A DNA stretch of 64,000 bases, from NCBI RefSeq assembly GCF_963662255.1, contig NC_085047.1, positions 114,362,214-114,426,213 of the forward strand, written 5' to 3'. Position numbers and translations under genes: made by a program. Position 1 is the first letter of the stretch. Each line of letters starts with the position of its first letter. The notes beneath the pieces are model-generated. The model ran no database searches and was not told where the DNA came from. It saw only the letters and a program-made list of their open reading frames with translations. Origin of the DNA: Cinclus cinclus (lineage: Eukaryota; Chordata; Aves; Passeriformes; Cinclidae). Positions 45,839 through 56,886 of the stretch are shown one piece after another.

Positions 45839-47794
45839 GAAAATGAACAGCATTTAGGCACCTTCATCTGTAAAATCACCAGGCCCTACAGTTCCATGCT
45901 ATATTTTGGCTTATTTAGCTGAGTCAAAGGAAATATGATCAGACTGTGTGAGCACAAAAACAACAGAGAAGAGCCACTTACTGATTAAAGCTGATTTGAG
46001 GTCAGTGCTAGAAACAGGAATAAGATTCTTAATTTCTTCATGAAAATGGGCTTGAAAGGAGGTTTGACCATTACAGGGATTTTGAGAAATGTCTCTGTAT
46101 CAAAGAAATAAATGTTCTTTTCTCTCATGAAGAGCAAGGGAATTGAAACCTCTAGAAAAGACAAAGGCAGGAGAAAAGATGCCCTAATGACTGAATTAGC
46201 TGTCTCTGTCTTGCTGCCTACAGGTTGCTGCTCTCCAGTAGCAAATCAGACCAAAGAGATGCTCAACCATAATTTTTCCAACTCTGCCTCTGTTTCTTTT
46301 CCTCTCTTTCTGTGCTCTTCCTCCTTTTTTCTACTGTTCTCTGAAATATCTGGTGCTCTGCAAGGTGTTTCTGACTCACAACAGATTTTATTAGTGTTAG
46401 CTGTCTAAGTGAGATGCACAGATCCCTCTCTGTCTCTACTGAGTTTTTTTAAATCTTAATTAGTCTCTTAGTGTAGTCACATTTTTCCTTAATCAGAAGC
46501 TTAGAGGAAAGACTCTGGAAATAACAGGGCTGAGCCATTTCCTCTTTGTGTTACCTTTGCAAACACTGAGATGCATTTTCCCCTATTGTCCCCCTCCTTA
46601 TTTTTACTCCAGAGGAGTTTGCAAGACTGGGCTGGATTGGGCTTTCTGGTTGAGACTGCAAAAGTAGCTGAGACCAATCCCACCAGGCTGCTTCCCTCTG
46701 TTCTGAGGAGTCCTGCTTTATCTCTTTCCAAGGAAGTCAGGTAATCTTTGCCTTGATGTAAAGATTCATGAAATTATGCTACCATGAATCTAGGCCAAGA
46801 TAAATTCTCAAAAACCTTGTAACACCGATTTAACTAATCTGATTTTTTTTCTTTAATTTCCTTTTTTTATTTTTTTTTTCTTTCCTTGCTGGCTATAATA
46901 AAGCCACAGCTCTGTGCAGAATTGCTCTGGGCCCTTAATGAGGAAAGCTTTGGACAAAATCTTCTTCCAGACTTTGACACCCTGGAGGCCACAGGATTAA
47001 ACACTTTTTTTGGCACCAATATCCTCACAGTTTTTATTTGGCCTGAATAAACCTGCACAACTGGAATGCTGTTCTGCAGTCCTTTCCTGCCTGCACTCCT
47101 TGTGAACCACACTCCATGCTTCCCCTTTGCCAGGTGAATTTCTCCTCTCCAGCACTAAAACCAGTGAGTTGTAGCTGGAAAAATGAAAATGTCATCATTC
47201 AGGGCAGGTAGATTAAGACATTCATCATGGAGTTCAGGCAAAATGAAGTAAGAAAGTTTATCACAGAATGACAGAAGATGCTGCTTTGGTGCTGTCAGAG
47301 GGAGTGTAAATCTGAGAAGGAAATTTTTTAGTGCATCAGTTCCCCTGGCAACATTTTCTTTAGCTTTAGAAATGCTTTGTCTCTGGTTCAAACAGCTTTA
47401 ATTGCTCTGGTTATCCTTCAGTTTATTCTAAAGAACTTTTCAATGCGTGATAATGTGCCAAGAAAAGGGAAACATCATTCTCTACAGTCATAATCGTGAC
47501 TGCATTTTTCATTATTGCTTAAGATGATGCTTTTTAGACTCTTCCTGAGGACTTAGGTGGAAAACCAGATTCTTCAAAGAGTTCAGGCAAAGTGCAAATG
47601 TGCCCAAAGCTCCTTTAAAACTGGTGCTCAGCACCTCTGTCTAGCAAGCACAGTGGGTCCAGCTCTGGAAGAACAAATGAACAGCTTTGTCAGAGGAATG
47701 CACACACAGGCTCTGTGTGCAGGGCTCCACATCCCACAGGACTTCCCAGGAAACTTACCCTGGGACTATGGAATTAAACCCCTTTTCACACAGG

Positions 47795-47880
47795 ATCCCG
47801 CAGAATTATTAGGATTGGAAGGGGTCTCTGAAGTTCATCTTGCCCAGCACCCCCGAGCTTTTCTTATTTTCCTGATGATT
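47795..47880 (-). mobile_element. Small CR1 terminal remnant, minus orientation
   Basis: GCAGAATTATTAGGATTGGA followed by AGGGGTCTCTGAAGTTCATC and AGCACCCC resembles the reverse complement of a CR1 terminus. It is short and diverged. Confidence 0.5.
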
Positions 47881-48329
47881 TTGCAAGCACTGCCACTTAT
47901 GAGAAACATTCAAACTCACTCCTCTGAAAATAGAATATTAATGAATATCCCCCAGGTGACCCACAGGCATGATCCAGAGTGGCACTGCTGTGATGAGAAA
48001 GCAGATTGTCACCAGAACAGTAGGTGTGATATTGGGAGAGCTGGCTCCCTTTTGAATTTTCATTAAATACATCCCTGTGACATCTTGCTGCTTCCTTTGG
48101 GCATTCAGGTAAAATCACCAAGTAGAAATGGCAAGGGTCTGTTGTTTTTAGAAATCAGTGTCTCCTCTGCACTGTGTTTGTGATACCAGGTCTGTGACTG
48201 AATTCTGCCTTTTTTCAGTAAGACACTGTAAGGCTCTGGCAGAGATGGTTTCAGATATTCAATTTCTCTTCATGTGGCAGAATCACTGCTGTATTTTGGC
48301 TTTCTCCTGTGGAAGAGCAGTGAATTTTA

Positions 48330-48715
48330 TTTTGATATTCAGGCTGAAGGAGCTGGGGTTGTTCAGAGCAGAGAAATTCCAGGGAGACCTTATTGCACTT
48401 TTTTATTATCTGAAGAGGCTAAAAGAGACTTGGAGAGGGAATTTTTACAAGGCCTTGTACTGATAGGACAGAGGGTAATGGCTTTTAACTGAAGGAGGGT
48501 CAGTTTAGACAAGATATGAGAGAGAAATTTTTTACAATAAGCATGAGGAAAACCAGAACAGGTTGTCCAGAGAGGCGGTGGATTCCCAATCCTTGGAAAA
48601 CTTCAAGGCCAGGCTGGACAGGGCTGAGCTGAAAATGTCACTGCCCGTGGCAGGGGGTGTTGGACTGAGCTTTAAAGGATCCTTTTGACCCAACCACTCT
48701 GATTTCGTGATTCTG
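48330..48715 (+). mobile_element. CR1 LINE 3' fragment, plus orientation
   Basis: The fragment runs GAAGGAGCTGGGGTTGTTCA, GAAATTCCAGGGAGACC, ACAAGGCCTTGTACTGAT, AGACAAGATATGAGAGAG, AACAGGTTGTCCAGAGAGGC, the CGTGGCAGGGGGTGTTGGA block and an end at TTTCGTGATTCTG. It is more complete than most copies here. Confidence 0.92.
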
Positions 48716-50189
48716 CTTGGTCATTTCCTTTGAAACACTCCTACACAAGACAAGCTCACCTAAAAGCTGAGTGAACTGGTGAGTACTAAGAGATCTCCAG
48801 AATACAGCAAAAATTGACATTTTAAAGGATGAAGCTTCCAGCCCTTTTCCTCTTCCATATCCCAAGTGTTGGAACCATGGTCACTGAGAATTTCAGACTT
48901 TAGACAGCACCTTCCTCAGCAGCAGAGTTGGTGTGGCTCAGGAAACCTCCTGCCAGGGCCCCACCTGCAGGGCTGGCATCCCCAAAATGGGCTGAGGTTG
49001 CTCACAGCCCCTCGCCCTGAGCTGTTCCACCCCCTCCTCACCCTGCCAGGACCCAGCAGCATCACTCCCACACCACCCTGCTCCCAGCTCAGCTCTCTCT
49101 GCTCCTTAATTCCCCCTGTTGGACCTTTGCAGGCAGCAACACCTGTAAAAGCTGCAGGTCCCTTTGTGTAGTCGAGTCAAACATTTACTTACAACTGCTG
49201 CTTCAGCAGTAATAATTAAATTAAACGTGAAGGGATTGGAGCTGCCTGGGAGATGTGTGAGCTGGAGGTGTAAATCACACCGCATCACTAATTTATGACA
49301 TTCCCTGCCTCCAGCTGTACAGGGGAGTTTGTGGAGTATAATTGTGTGATTGGAAATGGAACTGGGATTCCTGAGGAGCAGGAAGATGATTGCAGGTCTC
49401 TGTCCTTGCACCCAAAGTCATAAATTAAATGAGGTCGGGTTAGGTGAGTAGCTGAACACAAGGAATGTTGTGTACATGGTTCACTTGGAGAGGTTCTAAG
49501 AAGGGGCTTGGATTTATTTCTTTTCCCCCACAGAAATAATGCATTTTTGAATATGTGAAACATTCTTTCTCAACCATTGAAATAATCCAGTTACATTTTT
49601 CAGTGAAAATGTACTTAAGTGCACTCTTTAGAGGAACAGCCTCAAATCCACTGTATTACCAGGCTTTGAAAAAAGTCTCTATTTTTTCAGCCAGAACATG
49701 TGCAAATTCAGGTCTGCTTTTTCAGGCTGGATCTCCTATGTGCTGCATATGTCTAAGTCCTGTGACAACACTTGTAGATATTTCTGGGAATATATTGCTG
49801 TCATGAGCTAAGGAATTAAAGTCCAGCTGTAAAAAAAATCCCAAGCAAAATACATCAGGAAATGTATGCAAGATAAAATAAAATATAAAGGCAGAAAGGG
49901 AGAACTTTTCTCTTTATGGTTTTTAGTTCATAACTGCTTGTGTTTGAAAATCCTTCTGACAGTCTTCAGTTATTTCACATTTCTCTTTTAAGTGATAAGA
50001 GAATAGCCCTGTACTTCCAGGTCCCAGAAGGACCATGACAGCCATCCTCAGGCACACAGTGAGGCAGAAATCATTTCAGTTTGGTTCTTGTTCTTCCCCA
50101 AGGCATCACCTGTGGTTAAATTTATCTTTCTCTTTCAATTCCCTCACTATTTCCTAAGAAGGGGAGAAAATTCAACAGTTCCAAATTCA

Positions 50190-50915
50190 GATTTAACAAG
50201 ACCAAGTGTCAGGACCTTCCCTTGGGTCACACCAGCCCCGTGGAGCTCCAGGCTGGGCAGAGGGGCTGGAAAGGCTGGCAAAGCCCTGGGGGTGCTGGTG
50301 ACAGGGGCTGGACACGAGCCCAGGGGTGCCCAGGTGGGCAAGAGGCCACTGGCAGCTGGGCTGGATGAGGAATTGTGTGTCCAGCAGGAGCAGGGCAGGG
50401 ATTGTCCCTCTGTGCTGGCACTGAGAGACCCTCGAGGGCTGTGTCCAGTTGTGGCTCCTGCAGGAGAGCCCTGGAGGGGCTGGAGCGTGTCCAGGGCAGG
50501 GAACGGAGCTGGGGAAGGGGCTGGAGCCCCAGGAGGGGCTGAGGGAGCTGGGAAAGGGGCTGAGCCTGGAGAAAAGGAGGCTCGGGGGGACCTTGTGGCT
50601 CTGCACAACTCCCTGACAGGAGGGGACAGCCAGGGGGTCAGACCCTTCTTGCAGGGAACAAGTGATGGGATGAAACGGTGTTCAGGCTGAGCCAGGGGAG
50701 GTTCAGATTGGATATTAGAGAAAATTTTTTCCCAGAAAAGTGCTCAAATCCTGGCCCAGCTGCCCAGGGCAGTGCTGGAGTCCCCATCCCTGGAGGTGTG
50801 TAGATGTGGCACTTGGGGACATGGGTCAGTGCTGGACTCAGCAGCGCTGGGTTAAAGGTTGGACTCGACCTTAAATTTCATTTCCAGCTTAAATGATTCT
50901 ATAATTCTATGATTT
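50190..50915 (+). mobile_element. CR1 LINE fragment, plus orientation, longest copy
   Basis: The copy includes the end of the CR1 coding region (GTGTCCAGCAGGAGCAGGG, GATTGTCCCTCTGTGCTGG, CTGGAGCGTGTCCAGGGCAG) and the full 3' part (GAGAAAAGGAGGCTCGGGG, CACAACTCCCTGACAGGAGG, AGGGGAGGTTCAGATTGG, AGATGTGGCACTTGGGGACA). It ends with the tandem terminus ATTCTATAATTCTATGATT. Being GC-rich and stop-poor, it produces a false 200-codon plus frame and antisense frames. Confidence 0.95.
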
Positions 50916-52029
50916 TAAAGTTAAAAAGAAGTTCCTTTTCCTTTCCTGGAAAACGAACCATGCCCCTAACACCACTACACCCCAAAATGTTGATACATTC
51001 ACAACTGGAAATACCACCAAACACACACGAAACTGTGGTAGCAAAATTCTTTACTAATAAAATACCAAACATGGAACTGTTGGCTCAACACTCTCATGTT
51101 CTATGCAAATAATACAAACATTGGCACACATTTTAAATGGACATTGCATTGTCAGCCACACAAATCCATGGGGAGCAGCATTCCTGTCACACCCAGCACA
51201 CCCCAGGAGCCCTTTTGTCCCTTTCCTCTTTGAAATAAGGCAAAACTTCCTTTGCAAAAATCCACCCTGTATTTTCACAAGTGCCTGGGAGGGTTGTGCC
51301 TCCTCAATAAGTCTGAGTCAGAGGAGCTGAGAGACCAAATCCTTCATGCATAGGTCTGAAAATCCAAATTTGAACTGAGAACGCGTTAGTTGATGAATTT
51401 GGGTTGTGAAAAAAAAAAAGTATTAATTTTTCTGCATCCAAAAACTGATCTTGGAAGAAATGGAATGTGCTGAAATGCAACCAACTCTTGATTTCTGTAC
51501 TTCTCCCTACTTGGAAGCAGTGGAGTAACTTTTAGATGGCCTTTTCAAAGCTATTAATTAAAAAAAAAAAAAAGATTAATTAACTTCTAACCCAGAATGC
51601 ATAGAAATATTGGGATAGTGCTCAACTTCTGCAGACAGACTGCCCTCAAATTGCCTGAATTCTTTTATCAGCCTTTACAAAATTTAAAAAAATAAGTATA
51701 TGCACACTGCATTACTGTGTTTACAGCTCTACTTATATTTCTGATTGTTTTGTGATGGTCATTCATGGGAAAATGCATCTAATTTTTCAAAAGGCCAATA
51801 ATACTGTTTAGTTTGTTTTAAAATTCATAATCTGAGGCCTCAGCTGCAAAAGCTAATTTAATTTAGCTGATACATATAAACTCACTAGCACAGCACTTTT
51901 GTTTAAATAAATGGATTTGCCTTGCATGCAATCATCTGCTTTTTCTTAAATCACATTTTCCAGTGGGGTAACTCTATGTTTTAAGTAATTAATTATTTAA
52001 TTAATATGTTCTTATTCAAAGCAGCCTAG

Positions 52030-52396
52030 GGAGCAGGGTTTAGTCTGGAGAAAAGGAGGCTCGGGGAATATTTCCTTGCTCTCCACAACTCCCTGCCAGA
52101 AGAGTGTGGTGAGATGGGGATTGGTCTCTTCTTCCAATAAAAAACAACAGGGCAAGGAGAAATGGCTTCAAGTTGCACCAGGGGAGGTTTAAATTGCATT
52201 TGTTAAAAAATTCTTCACAGAAAGGATGGTCAAACAGAGGAACAGGCTGCTCAAGGAAGTGGTGGGATCACTGTCCATGGAAGTGTTCAAAAAATGTGTG
52301 GATGTGGTGCTTAGGGACACTTTTTGGGGTTAAGGGATGGACTCAGTAAAAACTTGCAGTTCTTTTCCAACCTAAACAAATCTATGATTCTGTGAA
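52030..52396 (+). mobile_element. CR1 LINE 3' fragment, plus orientation
   Basis: The fragment shows TCTGGAGAAAAGGAGGCTCG, CTCCACAACTCCCTGCC, TTGGTCTCTTCTTCCAAT, TTGCACCAGGGGAGGTTTAA, AACAGGCTGCTCAAGGAAGT and TTTCCAACCTAAACAAATCT, and ends ATGATTCTGTGA. It belongs to the same subfamily type as the 50.2-kb copy. Confidence 0.93.
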
Positions 52397-52744
52397 TAAA
52401 AAAAAAAACAGTTTGTAATTTACACCAAGAAAATCATTACATTGAGGAACTGCTGTGCAGCAACTGAAAGCATTCACCTGGGGAAGCCACTTTGCAAAGA
52501 GGAGAGGAGCAGGCTCCCCAAATCCCTGACATTGCAACCTGGACTCATCTGCTCCTCTGCAGAGCTTCTGCAGTGACAAATTAAATGCTCGTGGGCAGTC
52601 GTTGGAGACTCATATGGGGGCAAAACTTTCTGGAGACATGTTGTAGAGGTCACTTGGAATGACAAGCACATCTCCCTGGAATTGCTGGTGGTTTCTTAGG
52701 CCATGCCTGAGGACTTTGTTCCCCATGGCACATAGAGATGGATT

Positions 52745-52830
52745 TCACAGAACCACAGAATGGTTGGGTTTGGGGGGACCCTTGAAGAACATCCATTGCC
52801 ACAGACAGGGACATCTTCCACTAGGTTTTA
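52745..52830 (-). mobile_element. Short CR1 terminal fragment, minus orientation
   Basis: The sequence ACAGAACCACAGAATGGTTG GGTTTGGGG, then CATTGCCACAGACAGGGACA and CTTCCACTAGG, is the reverse complement of the last CR1 bases. Confidence 0.8.
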
Positions 52831-53647
52831 GCTCCAAAAATGCAGAGGTTGAGTGTGCAGAAGTGACTGCCTGAGAGCAGTTAGCTGCAGGATTCAAGTC
52901 ATGGGGAATGCTCCTGCACTCAGATAAAAGCCACAAGAGGTCGAGCAGGACTTGGACCTCAAGGGTGACTTTTTTTTATGCTGATGCAAAGCCACAAACT
53001 GCTGGCACCAGACACAGAGGTGGAAGTGAGACCTACAATTGCCTGCAGCATGATTTCATTATTAAATTATTAGTTATTACTGTATTAGTACCTCTGAGAA
53101 CAAGAAGAGAACATCAGGCTGATAATGCTGTCCCAGATCACAGACCTCTGCCCCTCACGACAGGAATGACCAGAAAACATTCCTTTCTCCTCACCATTTT
53201 TCCAGAAATTAAAGAAATAACCATTTTGCACCTTGGGCACAAGAGCAACGAGTGACACAAGATATTTATGGATATTACATGGAAAGAATAGTGATTAAAA
53301 AGATGTTGGCTTGGCTTTATCAGTCGACCCATCACACCTTCTGAAGGCAGCAAAAGCATTCAGAAAATAGCTGTAAGTAAATTGAGCTATTTTCTAAATA
53401 AAACATTATAAGTTTATTATAGAAGCTTAAAATGAAGAAGGCCATTCTTCTGTCAAACAAATGAACATTGTTTTTTTCATCATCAGTGGTCAAATATAAG
53501 TGCATGATCTCAGGTTGCATCAGAGGAAAATAAATAATATTTTATGATCATTATTAAATACGTCTCAGGATTTTCCTGCTGAAAATATTTATCCTGCTCT
53601 TCAGACACAGGCAAGTAAAATGAGATACTTGGGAAATCCTCACCAAG

Positions 53648-53862
53648 AAGGGGAGGGAAGGAGGGAAGGAAGGAAGGAGGGAAGGAGGGAAGGAAGGAAG
53701 GAAGGAAGGAAGGAAGGAAGGAAGGAAGGAAGGAAGGAAGGAAGGAAGGAAGGAGGGAAGGAAGGAAGGAAGGAAGGAAGGAGGGAAGGAAGGAGGGAAG
53801 GAAGGAAGGAAGGAAGGAAGGAAGGAAGGAAGGAAGGAAGGAAGGAAGGAAGGAAAAGAAAA
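53648..53862 (+). repeat. (GGAA)n array with GGGA interruptions
   Basis: About 210 bp of uninterrupted purine, mainly GGAA, with recurrent GGAGGGAA variants. The spacing of the variants suggests slippage in blocks. No gene is implied; the long Lys/Arg/Glu/Gly and Pro/Ser/Phe/Leu frames are artefacts of the repeat. Confidence 0.97.
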
Positions 53863-55034
53863 AGAATCTCTCTTTACAATAAAAAGAAAAGAATCAATAA
53901 AAATAAGTAACACCAAAATAATAAAATCTATTTTCCTGTCTTTCTTCCAAGCTTTTACCATGCTGGGTGTCAGATCCCCTCAGCTTCTCTTGGGAACAGC
54001 TCCACTTTCACTGCTTTTTGGAAAAAAACACTTCACACAGACATTGCAGGCATTCCATGCTGATAACACTGACCTTGCCTGTGCCTGCAGGAAAATCAAA
54101 CAGGAGCATTGCATAAGGAGGATTTCTGAGCTCCCTTGTCCCTCCTCAGAGCCTTGAAGGATTTTTCAGCATCTGCTGCAAAGACCTCACTCCTTATCTC
54201 TGAAACTTAGAACCATCCCAGAGATTTCATGAGTCTTTGCTTGGGAATGAAATAAGAAATAGAGCTCCCAGCCTGAATGGTTACTTGAGCACATTTTCCC
54301 AGTAGGTCTTATTCAAAAGAGAAAAATCCTCCTGTCTTCTCCCTCACACACCCAGTTTCTCTCTGGAAAAAAAAAGTCTAAATCGCCGTAAGTGACTCTA
54401 GTTTAGCCTTGGCAAACCATTCACAGTAGCTGTCAGGCAATCAAAGTGAGACACAAATATCAAGGATGTCTCCAGAAGAGCAGGACACCCTCCACTGGCT
54501 CCACCACGGGTTATTTTCAGGAGGAAGCACACACAAGGAAACAGCTGCAGCAGCTTTTACACATCCACCAGGTGACCTGCAGTGCCCAAGTTTGTCCTGA
54601 GAGCATTGGATGGCAAATTCCACCATCTCTGCAAAAAAAAAACTTGGCGTAGACTGAAGGAGGGATCTGTGCCAGGATGCAGCTCAGCCCACACAGAGCT
54701 GGCTGCAAGGGCAGGGCTGCAGCTTCCTATGCCAGGAGGGAGCATCCTGACAGCCACAAAAATCATTCCTTAAAGAACCTGCACAGATGGGTGCAGTAAT
54801 TTATCAAGGGGCGACCAGGAAGATGGTGCAGATTTGATTCTCTGAACAAAAGTATTTTGATTTTTTGTTTGGCACAGCAGAAATGTTCCCAGGTCTCTGC
54901 CTCCCTGGCAGCAGGATTTAGAGGGTGGGTTAGCAGGCCTGAATGTTTCAGGCAAAGAAAAATCATAATTATTGTAACTTGTGCAGAGAAGGGATGCACA
55001 GAGGTGGGAGTGGATGAGAGAGAAGGAGGTTTGC

Positions 55035-55240
55035 ATGTTCTTGGGCAGAAATAGGGAATTTTTTCACAGAGAGGGTGGTTTAGCACTGGAAGGGGCTGCC
55101 CAGAGAGGTGTTCAAGGAATAACAGGACTTGGCACTCAGTGTCCTGGTTTAGTTGACAAGGGGGTGTTTAGTCAAAGGTTTGACTCAATGATCTTGGAGG
55201 TCTTTTCCAACCTAAACAGTTCTGTGATTCTCTGATTAAA
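55035..55240 (+). mobile_element. CR1 LINE 3' fragment just downstream of B3GALT5
   Basis: The fragment shows GAAATAGGGAATTTTTTCAC, GAAGGGGCTGCCCAGAGAGG, the AATGATCTTGGAGG block, GGTCTTTTCCAACCTAAAC and the end TCTGTGATTCTCTGATT. It lies antisense to B3GALT5, starting about 120 bp beyond the stop codon, so it may be part of that gene's 3' UTR. Confidence 0.9.
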
Positions 55241-55357
55241 ATAACATTTCAAAGTCGTTAATGTGATGGAGCTGGAGTCAATTGGGAGTTTGCTGGAGTG
55301 GGGAGCAGCCCTGTAAAAGCAGAGAATTTCAGTTTTTTCAGTGGAGCAGGGCAGGTG

Positions 55358-56311
55358 CTAGAGCACTCCTCCTTGAGTTCCTGCCACCAAGTGGTTCCAG
55401 TAGCTCAGCTGCTCGGGTGGTTTTATTCCATGGCACGTCACGATTTTCCTAAAGCGAGGAACAGAAAACCTGATCCTTTCTGGGAAAAACGTCTGCTCCG
55501 AGTGAAGCTCCTCCAGCCGAATTTTTAATTTGTCAAGGCACAGTCCTATGAACACATCCTCCAGTTTAATGAATGGAACACTCTCAGAAATGTTATAGAT
55601 CTGGCTGGCTACATCACTGGATAAAACATACCCAGTCCCAGAACAAAAGGGTGGGTAAGTCTTTCCTGGATACTCTTCCCTACTCACATACCACTTACTC
55701 CCTCTTGTCCTGATGGGGTACTCGTGCAGTTTTAAAAAGCCTGTGAAGAATCCAGCAGTCTTCTTTTTCCTCAGGAGCAGCTCAGTGAGGTAAAAGACAT
55801 TGACAAACACGTCGGTGTCGGTTTTCATGGCAAAGCTGGACTGGGAACAAAACCTGTGAATCCACTCGATTCCCATCATGGTCTTCAGGGTCAGGTTGTA
55901 ATAGGTGTCAGTAAAGTTCTTCTGGATGATGTCTCTGTACCTCTGGCTCTCAGCAGTGATGCCAGCCTGCTGGCTGGCATTCCCAGGGCTCCCCAGGAGG
56001 AAAAACGTCACCAGGCGCTTCCCTGCCACTGTCCTCTCCTTGCCCCAGGTGTGCCTGATGGCCATCCTGGCATCCACCTGCTGGAACGAGGATGCCACAA
56101 GCAGGACGAGGAAAGGAGGGTTCTCGAGGCAGTCAACATCTGGGAGCTGTGAGAAGTTCCCTTTGAGCCTCCTGAAGGTCTCCATGGGGAAGGTGTAGCC
56201 CTGGCTGCTCTCACAGGACATGCAGAATTGGGTCCAGCTGTAGAAAACCCAGAGGCTGGCACTGCTGAGCCCCACCAGGCAGAAAAACAGCCTGAACTTT
56301 CTGGAATCTGT
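55358..56311 (-). CDS. B3GALT5: B3GALT5 catalytic exon, beta-1,3-galactosyltransferase 5 (start codon in an upstream exon)
   Basis: GT31 enzyme that transfers Gal from UDP-Gal in beta-1,3 linkage to GlcNAc ends (type 1 chains), acting as a type II membrane protein in the Golgi (family knowledge). The exon encodes 317 residues: a transmembrane anchor (about 8-26), a stem, then the catalytic domain. Conserved motifs are PPFLVLLVASS (65-75), RMAIRHTWGKE (82-92), the metal-binding DTD in KTDTDVFVN (165-167), FCSGTGYV (222-229) and EDVFIG (251-256). N-glycosylation sequons include NFS, NAS, NFT, NLT and NIS. Human B3GALT5 has 310 residues, so the length fits. A strong acceptor (CTTCTTGTTCCTTTCAG) sits directly before the codon ACA at 56,311. 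The frame stays open upstream to 56,533, but that part does not resemble the family and is probably intron. No ATG precedes the anchor within the exon. Confidence 0.94.
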   Translation of the reverse strand, partial: TDSRKFRLFFCLVGLSSASLWVFYSWTQFCMSCESSQGYTFPMETFRRLKGNFSQLPDVDCLENPPFLVLLVASSFQQVDARMAIRHTWGKERTVAGKRLVTFFLLGSPGNASQQAGITAESQRYRDIIQKNFTDTYYNLTLKTMMGIEWIHRFCSQSSFAMKTDTDVFVNVFYLTELLLRKKKTAGFFTGFLKLHEYPIRTRGSKWYVSREEYPGKTYPPFCSGTGYVLSSDVASQIYNISESVPFIKLEDVFIGLCLDKLKIRLEELHSEQTFFPERIRFSVPRFRKIVTCHGIKPPEQLSYWNHLVAGTQGGVL

Positions 56312-56693
56312 CTGAAAGGAACAAGAAGGAGCAGCACATCCATAAAAATAATCTCTTCTTCCTCTCAGCACTCCACTCCCAAGTCCCTGCCCAGGGATTT
56401 GAAGCCAGGTCAGCTCTAATAGGAAGCTGTCTGTTTGAGGGCACTCACCCACGTGCATTTCTCCTCCTGTCACCCCCACGAGATGTTCTGCTGGCAGATT
56501 CACACTTGGGCTTAACTTGAATCTGCCCTCCAAGCCAGTGTGTCCTCAGAAATCCACTGACACCAGGTTACCCAGGCTGATGCTTCAAACCTCCTCCCCA
56601 TTTTCAGCATCCTACAAATCAAGTTTAGACCCATCATGGCCAGAGGAGGAGATTTATGTCTTCATTTCAGAGGGCAGAGAATATCAATGATAG

Positions 56694-56886
56694 GGTTTTT
56701 TTGGTTTATTTTTTTTGTTGTTGTTTTTTTGTTTGGTTGGTTTTGGTTTGGTTTGTTTTTTTTTTTTTGTTTTTTTGGGTTTTGTTTGTTTGTTTGTTTT
56801 GGGTTTTTTGGGTTTTTTTTTTTGTTTTATTTCTTTGTTTTTGTTGTTTTTTGTTTTGTTTTTTGTTTTTTTAATTTTTTTTTTAA
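56694..56886 (+). repeat. T/G low-complexity tract (TTTG-type)
   Basis: About 190 bp of T runs broken by single G, GG or GGG, with local TTTG tandem repeats. On the B3GALT5 sense strand it is an A/C tract (CAAA)n, about 380 bp upstream of the catalytic-exon acceptor. Confidence 0.93.

Larger units (their letters stand above)
44231..55034. other. IGSF5-B3GALT5 intergenic region
   Basis: This holds several CR1 fragments and a GGAA array (listed separately). Outside these I see no exon, RNA gene or LTR. The 169-codon plus frame at 47,557-48,066 runs through a CR1-like patch and matches nothing known, so I treat it as chance. Confidence 0.6.

Noticed and set aside
47557..48066. 169-codon plus frame in the intergenic region
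   Set aside because: It has no recognisable family and partly overlaps a CR1-like remnant on the other strand.
50088..50690. 200-codon plus frame and antisense frames
   Set aside because: They fall inside a GC-rich CR1 copy that ends in its typical terminus.
53554..53961. Ser/Phe/Pro/Leu and Lys/Arg/Glu/Gly frames
   Set aside because: They are translations of the GGAA microsatellite.
56312..56533. N-terminal extension of the B3GALT5 frame to an ATG at 56,533
   Set aside because: It lies upstream of a strong acceptor site, does not resemble the family, and would put about 74 extra residues before the membrane anchor.
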